Source of the DNA: JADZAI01 sp046348585
GTDB taxonomy: Bacteria > Pseudomonadota > Alphaproteobacteria > Micropepsales > Micropepsaceae
Direction of reading: 5' to 3'
Assembly: GCA_046348585.1 (NCBI GenBank)
Contig: JAXMDZ010000012.1
Coordinates: 1-64,000 of the forward strand
Length of the DNA stretch: 64,000 nucleotides
This document shows, one piece after another, positions 49,147-57,691 of the stretch. Each line of letters begins with the position of its first letter. The first letter of the stretch is position 1. The notes beneath the pieces were generated by a model. That model worked only from the letters and a program-made list of their open reading frames with translations. It was not told where the DNA came from and searched no databases. Both the position numbers and the translations under genes were made by a program.

Positions 49147-49935
49147 ATGCGGCTGGACGGCAAGGTGGCGATCGTCACCGGATCGGCGACGGGAATCGGC
49201 GCGGCGGTCGCCGAGAAGCTGGCGGCGCGCGGCGCCAGCGTCATCATCAACTACACCAAGAGCCGGGCCGAGGCCGAAGCGACCCAGGAGGCCGTGCAGA
49301 AGATCGGCGCCCAGTCGCGCATCGTCCAGGCCGACGTCTCCAGGGACGAGGATTGCCGCCGCCTGGCGCGCGAAACGCTCGACGCCTTCGGCCGCATCGA
49401 CATCCTCGTCAACAATGCCGGCACGACCAAGATCGTCGATCACGCCGACCTCGAAGGCCTGACCGCCGAGGACTGGCACTGGATCTACGGCGTCAACGTC
49501 GTCGGCGCGTTCCAGATGATCCGCGCCTGCGCCCCGGCGATGAAGGCGCAAGGCTATGGCGCGGTGGTGAACGTCTCCTCGATCGCCGGGGTCGCGGGGA
49601 TCGGCTCCTCGGTCGCCTACGCCGCCTCGAAGGGCGCGATGAACACCATGACCATCGACCTCGCCCGCGCCCTCGCGCCCGAGATCCGCGTCAACGCCGT
49701 CTGCCCCGGCTTCGTCGGCACGCGCTGGTTCAAGGACGCGCTCGGCCAGGACGTGCACGACAAGATGGTCGCCGTGCAGCAGAAGATCACCCCGCTGCGC
49801 CGCGCCGGGATGCCCGACGATGTCGCCGACGCGGTCGTCTTCTTCTGCGCCGAGGGGGCGCAGCACATCACCGGCGAGTTCCTGATGACCGACGCCGGCC
49901 TGCACCTTTCGCTGACTCCGCTGAGCCAGCGCTGA
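49147..49935 (+). CDS. Short-chain dehydrogenase/reductase
   Basis: A 262-residue classical SDR. The cofactor loop is VTGSATGIGAAVAEKLAARG, then LVNNAGTTK, the catalytic Ser in VVNVSSIAGVAGIG and Tyr/Lys in VAYAASKGAMNTM. VCPGFVGTRWF and ITGEFLMTDAGLHL end the protein. It is close to 3-oxoacyl-ACP reductase-like SDRs but not next to fatty acid genes, so the substrate is unknown. A gggagtg ribosome site precedes it. It ends at an A+T-rich stretch. Confidence 0.88.
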   Translation: MRLDGKVAIVTGSATGIGAAVAEKLAARGASVIINYTKSRAEAEATQEAVQKIGAQSRIVQADVSRDEDCRRLARETLDAFGRIDILVNNAGTTKIVDHADLEGLTAEDWHWIYGVNVVGAFQMIRACAPAMKAQGYGAVVNVSSIAGVAGIGSSVAYAASKGAMNTMTIDLARALAPEIRVNAVCPGFVGTRWFKDALGQDVHDKMVAVQQKITPLRRAGMPDDVADAVVFFCAEGAQHITGEFLMTDAGLHLSLTPLSQR

Positions 49936-50184
49936 TCACCGACTGCCCAACAATTAGGCAAAGACACAATTTGTCTGATATTTGGGCATAACTGTCACTG
50001 AAAGGACACATTTTTCCGCATCGCAGCAATTGTGTTTTCCTGAAATCCGCCAAAACTCGACGGGCTGACACTGCAGTGCAGCGCGGCCTTGGGTGCGGTA
50101 GCGAAATCCTCGCAAGCCTCCGAGGGCAGCGTCTTCAGGAAGCCGGCGGCCCGAAACGGCGTCGGGAACAACAGAGGTGATGCG
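49936..50184. other. A+T-rich region upstream of the first TorF-type porin
   Basis: About 249 bases. The first 120 are unusually A+T-rich and contain nested inverted repeats: tgcccaa (49944-49950) with ttgggca (49982-49988), and agaca (49962-49966) with tgtct (49972-49976). A cactgcagtg palindrome lies further on (about 50069-50080). These could be regulator sites or the 3' hairpin of the SDR transcript. Confidence 0.45.
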
Positions 50185-50862
50185 ATGAAGAAGATCCTTT
50201 TGTCGGCTGCCGGCGCTGCGGCGCTGCTGATGGGAACCGCCGCGGCGGAAGACCCCTGGACGATCTCCGGATCGATCGCGGCGACCAGCAACTATGTGTG
50301 GCGCGGCATTACGCAGACCCTGGACGACCCGGCGGTGCAGGCCGGCGTCACCTTCGCCCATGAGAGCGGCTTCTATGCCGGCTTCTGGGGCTCCAACATC
50401 AATTTCGGCGACGCCGAAGCCGATCTGGAGATGGACCTGTTCCTGGGCTACGGCGGCTCGATCACCGAGGGCCTGACCTACGACCTCAACTACACCTACT
50501 ACGCCTATCCCGGCACGCCCGGCTCGTGGAACTACGACTTCATGGAGTTCGCCGCGAGCCTCAAATACAGCTTCGACGCCGGTTCGGTCGGCGCCAAGGC
50601 CGCCTACTCGCCGGCCTTCTTCGGCGACACGGGCGACGCCTTCTACCTGGGCGGCAACGTGACCTTCGCGCTGGTCGACTGGCTGTCCGTCAGCGGCAAT
50701 GTCGGCAAGCAGTGGCTGGACGACGACACGCTCAACTACGTCCACTACGATTTCGGCCTGACCGCGACGGTCGAGAACGTCTCGTTCGACCTGCGCTGGA
50801 TCGCCACCGATATCGACGGCGACGACGACGAAGTGGTCGGCACGATCTCCTTCGCGTTCTGA
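50185..50862 (+). CDS. TorF family putative porin, copy 1
   Basis: A 225-residue outer-membrane beta-barrel candidate with a signal peptide (ILLSAAGAAALLMGTAAAED). It opens ISGSIAATSNYVWRGITQTL, the typical S-x-Y-x-x-R-G-I/Q-T-Q start of TorF-type porins. Aromatic-capped alternating strands follow (HESGFYAGFWGSNINFGDAE, LTYDLNYTYYAYPG) and it ends in Phe (ISFAF), as outer-membrane barrels do. The substrate is unknown. It is followed by a paralogue with its own leader. Confidence 0.85.
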   Translation: MKKILLSAAGAAALLMGTAAAEDPWTISGSIAATSNYVWRGITQTLDDPAVQAGVTFAHESGFYAGFWGSNINFGDAEADLEMDLFLGYGGSITEGLTYDLNYTYYAYPGTPGSWNYDFMEFAASLKYSFDAGSVGAKAAYSPAFFGDTGDAFYLGGNVTFALVDWLSVSGNVGKQWLDDDTLNYVHYDFGLTATVENVSFDLRWIATDIDGDDDEVVGTISFAF

Positions 50863-51165
50863 TCGGGGGGCTCCCCATTCACCCTGGGGGGCGCGCGGCC
50901 CGGACTTCGGTCCGGGCCGTGTCCGTTTGTGAGGCATTGACGCAACGGCGACCTGCTCAAGGCCGCCCGATGTGACGGAAACGACACAGTCTTTACGCCG
51001 GTTCCGTTTGATTTCCGCGGGAAAAGACCGGAACACTCCCTGTGCTGAAATTGCCGCCTGACGGGGCGCGAGATTCGTAAGGCTCGATTAACCGTCTTGG
51101 CGTTTCTGGGCATGTGGCTGTCCGCGACCTGCCGGCGCGGCGGCATGAAAAACAGGAGTGAAACG
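50863..51165. other. Intergenic region between the two porins
   Basis: About 303 bases. It holds the terminator hairpin at 50896-50919. Further on is a nested inverted repeat: gttccg and cggaac around tttcc-gcg-ggaaa (about 51000-51033), a possible operator or leader hairpin of the second porin. No gene is seen. Confidence 0.45.
50896..50919 (+). terminator. Terminator hairpin after porin copy 1
   Basis: A perfect 10-base stem, cggcccggac, loop ttcg, gtccgggccg. It lies 33 bases past the stop and is followed by tgtccgttt, a weak T-tract. Confidence 0.7.
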
Positions 51166-51879
51166 ATGAAGCGCCTTCTCTTGTCGGCTGCCTGCGCGGC
51201 CTCTCTGACCGCCGGCGTCGCCGCCGCCGAGTCGCCGTGGTCGATCGCCGGTTCGTTCGGCATCGTCAGCGACTACATCTTCCGCGGCCAGACCCAGACC
51301 AACCACGACGCGGCCCTGCAGGCCGGCGTCACCGTCAGCCACGAGAGCGGCTTCTACGCCGGCCTCTGGGGCTCGAACGTCGATTTCGGCAACGACACCG
51401 ATTTCGAGCTCGACATCCTGGGCGGCTACACGGGTTCGCTCAACGACAACACGACCTTCGACGTGGGCGTCGCCTACTACGCCTACCCGAACGCGCCGGA
51501 CGGCACCGACTACGACTACCTGGAGCTGCTGGCGACCGTCACCTATTCGATGGACGCCTTCTCGATCTACGGGAAGATGGCCTACTCGCCGCAGTTCTTC
51601 GGCGACACCGGCACGGCCTTCTGGCTCGGCTCGGGCGTCGGCTACCAGATCTCGGAAGACTTCAAGGCGACCGCGAACATCGGTTACCAGTGGATCGAGG
51701 ACAACGCCTTCGCCGGCATCGACGACTACTTCCACTACGACCTCGGCGTCACGGCGACCTACGGCATCCTGTCGATCGACCTGCGCTATTTCGGCACCGA
51801 CGTGGACGAGCTCGCCTGCTATGGCGGCACGGACCTCTGCGACGAGCGTTTCGTCGGTTCGGCGATCCTGAACTTCTGA
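51166..51879 (+). CDS. TorF family putative porin, copy 2
   Basis: A 237-residue paralogue of copy 1. It has a signal peptide (LLLSAACAASLTAGVAAAES), then IAGSFGIVSDYIFRGQTQTN, HESGFYAGLWGSNVDFGNDT and YYAYPNAPDGTDYDYLE, lining up with copy 1 throughout, and ends in Phe (AILNF). Near the C-terminus a short insertion with two Cys (LACYGGTDLCDER) is absent from copy 1 and may form a loop disulfide. The start has acaggag at ideal spacing. It has its own terminator. Confidence 0.85.
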   Translation: MKRLLLSAACAASLTAGVAAAESPWSIAGSFGIVSDYIFRGQTQTNHDAALQAGVTVSHESGFYAGLWGSNVDFGNDTDFELDILGGYTGSLNDNTTFDVGVAYYAYPNAPDGTDYDYLELLATVTYSMDAFSIYGKMAYSPQFFGDTGTAFWLGSGVGYQISEDFKATANIGYQWIEDNAFAGIDDYFHYDLGVTATYGILSIDLRYFGTDVDELACYGGTDLCDERFVGSAILNF

Positions 51880-51903
51880 TCCGCCTCATCGCGGAAATGC
51901 GGC

Positions 51904-51927
51904 AAGGCCCGGCGCAAGCCGGGCCTT
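51904..51927 (+). terminator. Terminator hairpin after porin copy 2
   Basis: A perfect 10-base stem, aaggcccggc, loop gcaa, gccgggcctt, followed by cgtcgttt. It lies 24 bases after the stop and just before the end of the convergent FAD oxidoreductase gene, so it may act on both. Confidence 0.75.
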
Positions 51928-51946
51928 CGTCGTTTGGGCCTTGCCC

Positions 51947-53215
51947 CTAAAGCCGGTCCTTCAGCGCATACCAGGCCATGCCGAGCGCGAGCAGCGGCGC
52001 GCGCAACATCCGCCCTCCGGGGAACGAGCGGTGCTTCACCCGCGCGAAGACGTCGAAGCGCTCCAGCGTGCCCCGCGCCGCCTCGGCCAGAAGCTGCCCC
52101 GCCAGCGTCGCGGTCGCCACGCCCTGCCCCGAGAAGCCGTGCGCGAAAAGGACATCCGGCCCGCTCCAGCCGAAATGCGGCATGCGCGAGATCGTGACGC
52201 CGACCGGCCCGCCCCAGGCATAGTCGATGGCGACATCCTTCAGCTGCGGAAAGACCCGGTGGATCGGCCGCGCGGTGAAGGCCTTGAGGTCGCGCGGATA
52301 GCGCGCCGTGTAGGTCTCGCCGCCGCCGAACAACAGCCGGTGGTCGGCAGTGACGCGGTAATAGTCGACCGCGAACTTGGTGTCGGCGACCGCCGCGCCC
52401 GAGGGGATCAGCGCCCGCGCCGCCGCCTCGCCCAGCGGCGCGGTCACCCCGATGAAGGAATTGATCGGCAGCGCCTTGGCCCCCGCCGCACGGTCGAGAT
52501 CGCCGAGCCAGGTGTCGCAGGCGAGAACGACATGGCGCGCCGTCACCGTTCCCGCCGCCGTGCGCACGCTTACCCGCCCCGGCGCGCGCTCCACCGCGAC
52601 GGCCCGCGTCGCCTCGTGGATCGTCGCCCCCGCCCGCTCGGCCGCCGCGGCGAGGCCGCGCGCATAGTTCAGCGCATGAAGATGGCCGCCGCCCGGATCG
52701 AAGATCGCGCCGTGATAGCGCGTCGTGGCGATCCAGCGCGCCGTCTCGGCCTTGTCCAGCCAGGTCGTCTCGTAGCCATAGGCGTCGCGCATGTGCTCGA
52801 CATGGGCCTTCAGCGCCGGGGCGTCGCGCGGCTTCCAGGCGGCATGGATGAGGCCGTCCTTGAGGTCGCAGCCGATGGCGTGTTCGGCGACGAGACGGCG
52901 CACCAGTCCCTTCGCCTCTTCGGCCAGCGTCCAGAACCGCCCCGCCTCCGCCCGGCCGAAGCGCTGCTCCAGCCAGTCCTGATCCTGGCGCTGGCCGGAA
53001 TGGATCTGCCCGCCATTGCGGCCTGAGGCCCCCGCCCCGACGCCGGAGGCTTCCAGCAGAACGGTCGTGAGGCCCGCCTGCGCCGCATGAAGCGCGGCGG
53101 AGAGTCCGGCATAGCCGCCGCCGACGACGCAGATATCGGCGGCCGCGTCGCCCATGAGGGGCGGCCTTTGGGGAGCGGAATGGGCAGTCGCTTCGTACCA
53201 GGTCATGGACGCCAC
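51947..53215 (-). CDS. FAD-dependent oxidoreductase (DAO/PuuB-like)
   Basis: A 422-residue flavoenzyme. The FAD-binding loop is CVVGGGYAGLSAALHAAQAG, followed by GVGAGASGRNGGQIHSGQRQ, which is the mark of the gamma-glutamylputrescine/sarcosine oxidase-like group. ALNYARGLAAAAERAGATIH and IDYAWGGPVGVTISRMPHFG are further family segments. It probably oxidises a secondary or primary amine. No puuA, puuC or puuD genes are adjacent. It is divergent from the DUF3126 gene. Confidence 0.88.
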   Translation of the reverse strand: MASMTWYEATAHSAPQRPPLMGDAAADICVVGGGYAGLSAALHAAQAGLTTVLLEASGVGAGASGRNGGQIHSGQRQDQDWLEQRFGRAEAGRFWTLAEEAKGLVRRLVAEHAIGCDLKDGLIHAAWKPRDAPALKAHVEHMRDAYGYETTWLDKAETARWIATTRYHGAIFDPGGGHLHALNYARGLAAAAERAGATIHEATRAVAVERAPGRVSVRTAAGTVTARHVVLACDTWLGDLDRAAGAKALPINSFIGVTAPLGEAAARALIPSGAAVADTKFAVDYYRVTADHRLLFGGGETYTARYPRDLKAFTARPIHRVFPQLKDVAIDYAWGGPVGVTISRMPHFGWSGPDVLFAHGFSGQGVATATLAGQLLAEAARGTLERFDVFARVKHRSFPGGRMLRAPLLALGMAWYALKDRL

Positions 53216-53303
53216 TCTTGACCGGAACCCCGGCGCGCTTCAAATGCCCCGGCAATCCAAGGTCCGCAACGGGCCGCCCCCGGAACGACAAGGAAACAAG
53301 GCG

Positions 53304-53522
53304 ATGGACCGCAAGGACATGATGCGCGTGGAGACCTATCTGCGCGACACGTTCCGCAACGAGGCGATCAATCTGCGCCCGCGCGCCAATCTGAAGGACT
53401 CGGTCGAGGTCTATCTCGGCTCCGACTTCCTCGGCGTCGTCTCGGAGGACATCGAGGACGGCGAGACCTCGTACCAGTTCAACATGGCGATCCTCGACAT
53501 CGACCTGCCGGAAAAGAAATAG
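53304..53522 (+). CDS. DUF3126 family protein
   Basis: A 72-residue protein matching the alphaproteobacterial DUF3126 family: MRVETYLRDTFRNEAINLRP, then DSVEVYLGSDFLGVVSEDIE and SYQFNMAILDIDLPE. It has one helix and a few strands, with no signal peptide. The function of the family is unknown. It is a useful taxonomic hint. The start has acaagg upstream. Confidence 0.85.
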   Translation: MDRKDMMRVETYLRDTFRNEAINLRPRANLKDSVEVYLGSDFLGVVSEDIEDGETSYQFNMAILDIDLPEKK

Positions 53523-53537
53523 GCCGGCAGCCGCGCC

Positions 53538-54272
53538 TCAGCCCGGCGGCGCTTCCAGCCGGGCGAGCAGTTCCTTCACCGCGTCGTCGATCTCCTTCCA
53601 GTCGCGCAGCCGTCCGCCGCGGAAGCTGTAGATCGCCGTCAGCCCCTCGCCCCACGCCATCTCGCGCATACAGAGCCCGCCGATGTCGTGGTCCTTGTCG
53701 TCGGGCGAACAGATCACCACCGCGAACTCGCCGCCGTCCAGTTCGCGCGTGAAGACGTGCTGGGCGGCATAGCCGGAGGTCTCGGCCATCTGAAAGACGG
53801 TGAGGCCGAAATACTCGTAAGGCGGCTTCAGCGGATCGGCGTTGCGCTGGTAGATGCGCTCGAAGCGCTCGCGCTCGGAGAGGTCGGGCGCGCCGGCCTT
53901 GAGGATCAGCGCGACCACCGGCGAATGGCGCGAGACGTCGCGCTGGCCTTCGGCGTCGGCCTCGCTGTAGCCGTGCATGTCGGGCAGGAAGGCCTCCAGC
54001 TCGATCTCCGACGCGGCGCCGGCCCGGCGCTGGGCCGGCAGGCGGATATAGTTGCCCGGAATGGCGAAGCGCCGCGCCCCCAGCGTCACCGCGATCGGGG
54101 CCTGTTCGCTGGTCGGCCGCACCGCCGCGCCGGTCAGTTCGTCGAGGCCGGGGCCGACATAGAGATAGAGGATCACCGCCCCGATCGCCGCCGTGATGGC
54201 CAGGAGGATCAGAGGATAGAGCCAGCCCGGCCGTTCTTCAGGTTCGTTGGCGGCGCGGCGATCGTCCGTCAT
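53538..54272 (-). CDS. Single-pass membrane protein of unknown function
   Basis: A 244-residue protein. One N-terminal membrane helix (WLYPLILLAITAAIGAVILY) follows a short acidic cytoplasmic tail. The periplasmic domain begins VTLGARRFAIPGNYIRLPAQ and includes ELEAFLPDMHGYSEADAEGQ, FGLTVFQMAETSGYAAQHVF and EFAVVICSPDDKDHDIGGLC. The I-P-x-N-Y-I-R phrase recurs in uncharacterised alphaproteobacterial proteins. No enzyme motif is visible. It is convergent with DUF3126. Confidence 0.7.
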   Translation of the reverse strand: MTDDRRAANEPEERPGWLYPLILLAITAAIGAVILYLYVGPGLDELTGAAVRPTSEQAPIAVTLGARRFAIPGNYIRLPAQRRAGAASEIELEAFLPDMHGYSEADAEGQRDVSRHSPVVALILKAGAPDLSERERFERIYQRNADPLKPPYEYFGLTVFQMAETSGYAAQHVFTRELDGGEFAVVICSPDDKDHDIGGLCMREMAWGEGLTAIYSFRGGRLRDWKEIDDAVKELLARLEAPPG

Positions 54273-54373
54273 GGGTCGTCGGGGTCCCTGGCGCGTTTCA
54301 AACCGGGACGCGGCCGGTGGTCCCCGCCTTGCACCGCCCGCGCCGGAACGCCTTTTGCCCCAAGGAGACGGCC

Positions 54374-54661
54374 ATGCGCAAATCCGCCGCCCTGACCGCC
54401 GTGCTGGTGCTGACCGTGCCGACGGTCTTCGCCGCCGTCGACAAGTCCGGCGGGCAGCCCTCGGTCAATCCCTGCGACGTCCGCGCCGACGCCTGCGGCG
54501 GGGCCGCCCCCAGGACCGAAGAGGAATTGCAGGGGATGTCCGAGCCGATGGTCATCTTCCTCGACGCGGAGGGCAACACGCTGGTCCGCATGCCGCTCTC
54601 CAAGTTCCGCAAGGCCGAGCCCGACGCCAAGCTGCCGCCCGGTCTGGAATCGCTGCGCTGA
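54374..54661 (+). CDS. Small exported protein of unknown function
   Basis: A 95-residue protein with a signal peptide (KSAALTAVLVLTVPTVFAAV). The mature part has a Cys pair (NPCDVRADACGGAAP) likely forming a disulfide, then TEEELQGMSEPMVIFLDAEG and LVRMPLSKFRKAEPDAKLPP. No family is recognised. aaggaga precedes the start at good distance. A membrane protein gene follows about 85 bases later. Confidence 0.65.
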   Translation: MRKSAALTAVLVLTVPTVFAAVDKSGGQPSVNPCDVRADACGGAAPRTEEELQGMSEPMVIFLDAEGNTLVRMPLSKFRKAEPDAKLPPGLESLR

Positions 54662-54746
54662 GGGGTTTGTGCCGTTTCGGCACGCGCCCGCCCGGCGCGG
54701 GGCGTGCATCGAACGGCCCTGAAGGCACAAGCGCGGGTGGGGACGG

Positions 54747-55064
54747 ATGCGCGAGGCACTGCTGTTTCTGATGCTGATCGCCACCGGCTTCGTGGCGTCC
54801 GGCCTGATCGCCAGCCTCTACATGCTGCTGAGCGGCCAGCGCGAATATTCGCCCAAGGCCGAAACCGACGCCGGACGGCTGGCGGCGGTCGGCCTCACCA
54901 TCTTCACCGGCCCCTCGGTGCTGGCGCTCGGGGCCTTCCGCCGGCAGGACGAACCGCCGCCGCCCGGCTACCGCGTCGTCATCCTGATGCTGGTGGCGCT
55001 GTGGAGCTATGTGCTCGGCCTGCTCGTCGTCTCCATCGCGCTGAAGCTGCCCTCGCCGTTCTGA
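54747..55064 (+). CDS. Small three-helix membrane protein of unknown function
   Basis: A 105-residue protein with three predicted membrane helices (EALLFLMLIATGFVASGLIA, VGLTIFTGPSVLALGAFRRQ and ILMLVALWSYVLGLLVVSIA). Between them are short polar loops (QREYSPKAETDAGR, DEPPPPGYR). No motif is recognised. The hairpin agcgccc-ctgtc-gggcgct (55064-55082) overlaps its stop and may end its transcript. Confidence 0.65.
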   Translation: MREALLFLMLIATGFVASGLIASLYMLLSGQREYSPKAETDAGRLAAVGLTIFTGPSVLALGAFRRQDEPPPPGYRVVILMLVALWSYVLGLLVVSIALKLPSPF

Positions 55065-55157
55065 GCGCCCCTGTCGGGCGCTGCGCGGGCGCGCTATGCT
55101 GCGCCGCGAGAGGCCGCCCGTTCATGGGTGCGCGGCCCGAGGCGGAGACGAGACGAC

Positions 55158-56477
55158 ATGACGGCGCTGACCACCAACCAGCTTGAAGCGTTCTGGCTGC
55201 CCTTCACGCCGAACAGCGAGTTCAAGCGCCGCCCCCGCATCGTCTCGCGCGCCGAGGGCATGTACTATTTCGATCAGGACGGCCGGCGCATTCTCGACTC
55301 GGCCGCCGGGCTGTGGTGCGCCAATGCCGGCCATTGCCGCGCCCCCATCGTGAAGGCGATCCAGGACGCCGCCGCGACGCTCGACTTCGCGCCGTCCTTC
55401 CAGTTCGGCCACCCCAAGGCGTTCGAGGCGGCGGCCAAGATCGCGGCGCTCGCGCCCGGCGATCTCAACCACGTCTTCTTCACGAACTCAGGCTCGGAAT
55501 CGACCGACACGGCGGTCAAGATCGCCGTCGCCTGGCACCGGGCGCGCGGCGAGGGCACGCGCACCCGCATCATCGGCCGCGAGCGCGCCTATCACGGCGT
55601 CGGCATGGCCGGCATTTCGGCCGGCGGCATGGTCAACAACAAGCGCTGGTTCAACGCCCTCGCCTTCCAGGCCGACCACCTGCCCGCCACCTATAATCGC
55701 GCCGAGCAGGCCTTCACCAATGGCCAGCCCGAATGGGGCGCGCATCTGGCGGACGAACTGGAGAAGCTGGTCGCCCTGCACGACGCCTCGACCATCGCCG
55801 CGGTCATCGTCGAGCCGATGGCGGGTTCGACCGGCGTGCTGCCGCCGCCCAAGGGCTATCTCGACCGCCTGCGCGCCATCACGAAGAAGCACGGCATCCT
55901 GCTGATCTTCGACGAGGTCATCACCGGCTTCGGCCGTCTCGGCGCCGCCTTCGCGGCCGAGCGTTTCGGCGTGACGCCCGACATGATCACCTTCGCCAAG
56001 GGCGTGACCTCGGGCGCGGTGCCGATGGGCGGCGTCGTCATCGACAAGAAGATCTACGAGCAGTTCATGACCGGCCCGGACCATGCGATCGACATGTTCC
56101 ACGGCTACACTTACTCGGGCCATCCGCTCGCCGCCGCCGCCGCCTGCGCCACCATCGACCTCTACCGCGACGAGGGCCTGTTCCAGCGCGCGGCCGAGCT
56201 TGAGCCCTATTTCGGCGCGGCGGTGCACAGCCTCAAGGGCGTGCGCCACGTCGCCGACATCCGCAATGTCGGCCTCGCGGCGGCGATCGACCTCGACCCC
56301 ATCGAGGGCGCGCCGGGCAAGCGCGGTTTCGAGACGATGAAGACCATGTTCTTCGACAAGGACGTGATGTTCCGCGTCTCGGGCGACACGCTCGCCTTCT
56401 CGCCGCCGCTGATCGCCGAAAAGAGCCATGTCGACGAGATGTTCGGCCGCCTCGCCGAGGCCCTCGCTGCGGCATGA
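55158..56477 (+). CDS. Omega-amino acid:pyruvate aminotransferase (class III)
   Basis: A 439-residue PLP enzyme. FTNSGSESTDTAVKIAVAWH binds the PLP phosphate, LLIFDEVITGFGRLGAAFAA holds the Asp that contacts the ring nitrogen, and MITFAKGVTSGAVPMGGVVI contains the PLP lysine. NQLEAFWLPFTPNSEFKRRP is the usual start of beta-alanine/omega-amino acid:pyruvate aminotransferases. It would convert beta-alanine or another amine plus pyruvate to an aldehyde and L-alanine. The next gene, alanine dehydrogenase, can return the alanine to pyruvate. Confidence 0.9.
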   Translation: MTALTTNQLEAFWLPFTPNSEFKRRPRIVSRAEGMYYFDQDGRRILDSAAGLWCANAGHCRAPIVKAIQDAAATLDFAPSFQFGHPKAFEAAAKIAALAPGDLNHVFFTNSGSESTDTAVKIAVAWHRARGEGTRTRIIGRERAYHGVGMAGISAGGMVNNKRWFNALAFQADHLPATYNRAEQAFTNGQPEWGAHLADELEKLVALHDASTIAAVIVEPMAGSTGVLPPPKGYLDRLRAITKKHGILLIFDEVITGFGRLGAAFAAERFGVTPDMITFAKGVTSGAVPMGGVVIDKKIYEQFMTGPDHAIDMFHGYTYSGHPLAAAAACATIDLYRDEGLFQRAAELEPYFGAAVHSLKGVRHVADIRNVGLAAAIDLDPIEGAPGKRGFETMKTMFFDKDVMFRVSGDTLAFSPPLIAEKSHVDEMFGRLAEALAAA

Positions 56478-56495
56478 CGCCCGGCCGCCGGGCGT
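56477..56495 (+). terminator. Stem-loop after the aminotransferase gene
   Basis: A perfect 8-base stem, acgcccgg, loop ccg, ccgggcgt, starts at the last base of the stop codon. There is no T-tract. It may attenuate reading into alanine dehydrogenase or protect the 3' end. Confidence 0.4.
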
Positions 56496-56572
56496 GGGAA
56501 TCGGCCGCGCCCGCATGCTAGGTTGAGCCCAAACGCGGCGCGCCCGCGGCGCGCCCTCTTCAGGAGTTTTCC

Positions 56573-57691
56573 ATGCTCATCGGCGTCCCCAAGGAGATCA
56601 AGGTCCACGAGTACCGCATCGGCATGACCCCTTCGGCGGTGCGCGAACTCATCGTGCACGGCCACAAGGTGATGGTGCAGAAGGGCGGCGGCGCGGCGAT
56701 CGGCCTGACCGACGAGATGTACAAGGCCGTCGGCGCGGAAATCGTCGAGGGCCCGGCCGAAATCTTCGCCCGCGCCGACATGATCGTGAAGGTCAAGGAG
56801 CCGCAGCCTTCCGAGACCGCGATGCTGCGCGAGGGCCAGGTGCTCTTCACCTATCTCCACCTCGCGCCCGACGAGGAGCAGACAAAGGCGCTGCTGAAAT
56901 CCGGCTGCATCGCCATCGCCTACGAGACGGTGACCGACGCGCGCGGCGGCCTGCCGCTGCTCGCGCCGATGTCGGAAGTCGCGGGCCGGATGTCGATCCA
57001 GGCGGGCGCGCACTGCCTTGAGGTGACGCAGGGCGGGCGCGGCATGCTGCTCGGCGGCGTGCCCGGCGTGCCGGCCGCCAAGGTCGTCATCATCGGCGGC
57101 GGCGTCGTCGGGGCCAACGCGGCCCGCATGGCGATGGGCCTCGAAGCCCATGTCACGGTCATCGACAAGTCGCTGCCGCGTCTCGCCGAGCTCGACCAGC
57201 AGTTCGGCGCCAAGCTGAACACGATCTATTCGACCTATGACGCCATCGAGGAGCACGTCCTCGCCGCCGACCTCGTGGTCGGCGCGGTGCTGGTGCCGGG
57301 GGCCGAAGCGCCCAAGCTCATCACCCGCGACATGGTGCGCCAGATGAAGCCCGGCTCGGTCATCGTCGATGTCGCCATCGACCAGGGCGGCTGCGCCGAG
57401 ACCGCGCACGCGACCACCCATGCCGAGCCGACCTATGTGGTGGACGGCGTGGTCCATTACTGCGTCGCCAACATGCCGGGCGGGGTCGCGCGCACCTCGA
57501 CCTTCGCGCTCAACAACGCGACGCTGCCCTTCACCGTGCAGCTCGCCGACAAGGGCTATGCCAAGGCGATGAAGGACAACCCGCACCTCAAGGCTGGCCT
57601 AAACGTCCATCGCGGCAAGCTGACCTACGCCGCCGTCGGCGAAGCGCAGAACCTGCCCACCATCACCGCCGACGCGGCGCTGGCGGGCTAA
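56573..57691 (+). CDS. ald: Alanine dehydrogenase
   Basis: A 372-residue NAD-dependent enzyme interconverting alanine and pyruvate plus ammonia. It begins MLIGVPKEIKVHEYRIGMTP (substrate Arg), has FTYLHLAPDEEQTKALL (catalytic His) and the NAD loop VVIIGGGVVGANAARMAMGL. VDVAIDQGGCAETAHATTH holds the catalytic Asp. Length and motifs are canonical. aggag precedes the start. A DUF2569 gene follows with no gap. Confidence 0.96.
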   Translation: MLIGVPKEIKVHEYRIGMTPSAVRELIVHGHKVMVQKGGGAAIGLTDEMYKAVGAEIVEGPAEIFARADMIVKVKEPQPSETAMLREGQVLFTYLHLAPDEEQTKALLKSGCIAIAYETVTDARGGLPLLAPMSEVAGRMSIQAGAHCLEVTQGGRGMLLGGVPGVPAAKVVIIGGGVVGANAARMAMGLEAHVTVIDKSLPRLAELDQQFGAKLNTIYSTYDAIEEHVLAADLVVGAVLVPGAEAPKLITRDMVRQMKPGSVIVDVAIDQGGCAETAHATTHAEPTYVVDGVVHYCVANMPGGVARTSTFALNNATLPFTVQLADKGYAKAMKDNPHLKAGLNVHRGKLTYAAVGEAQNLPTITADAALAG

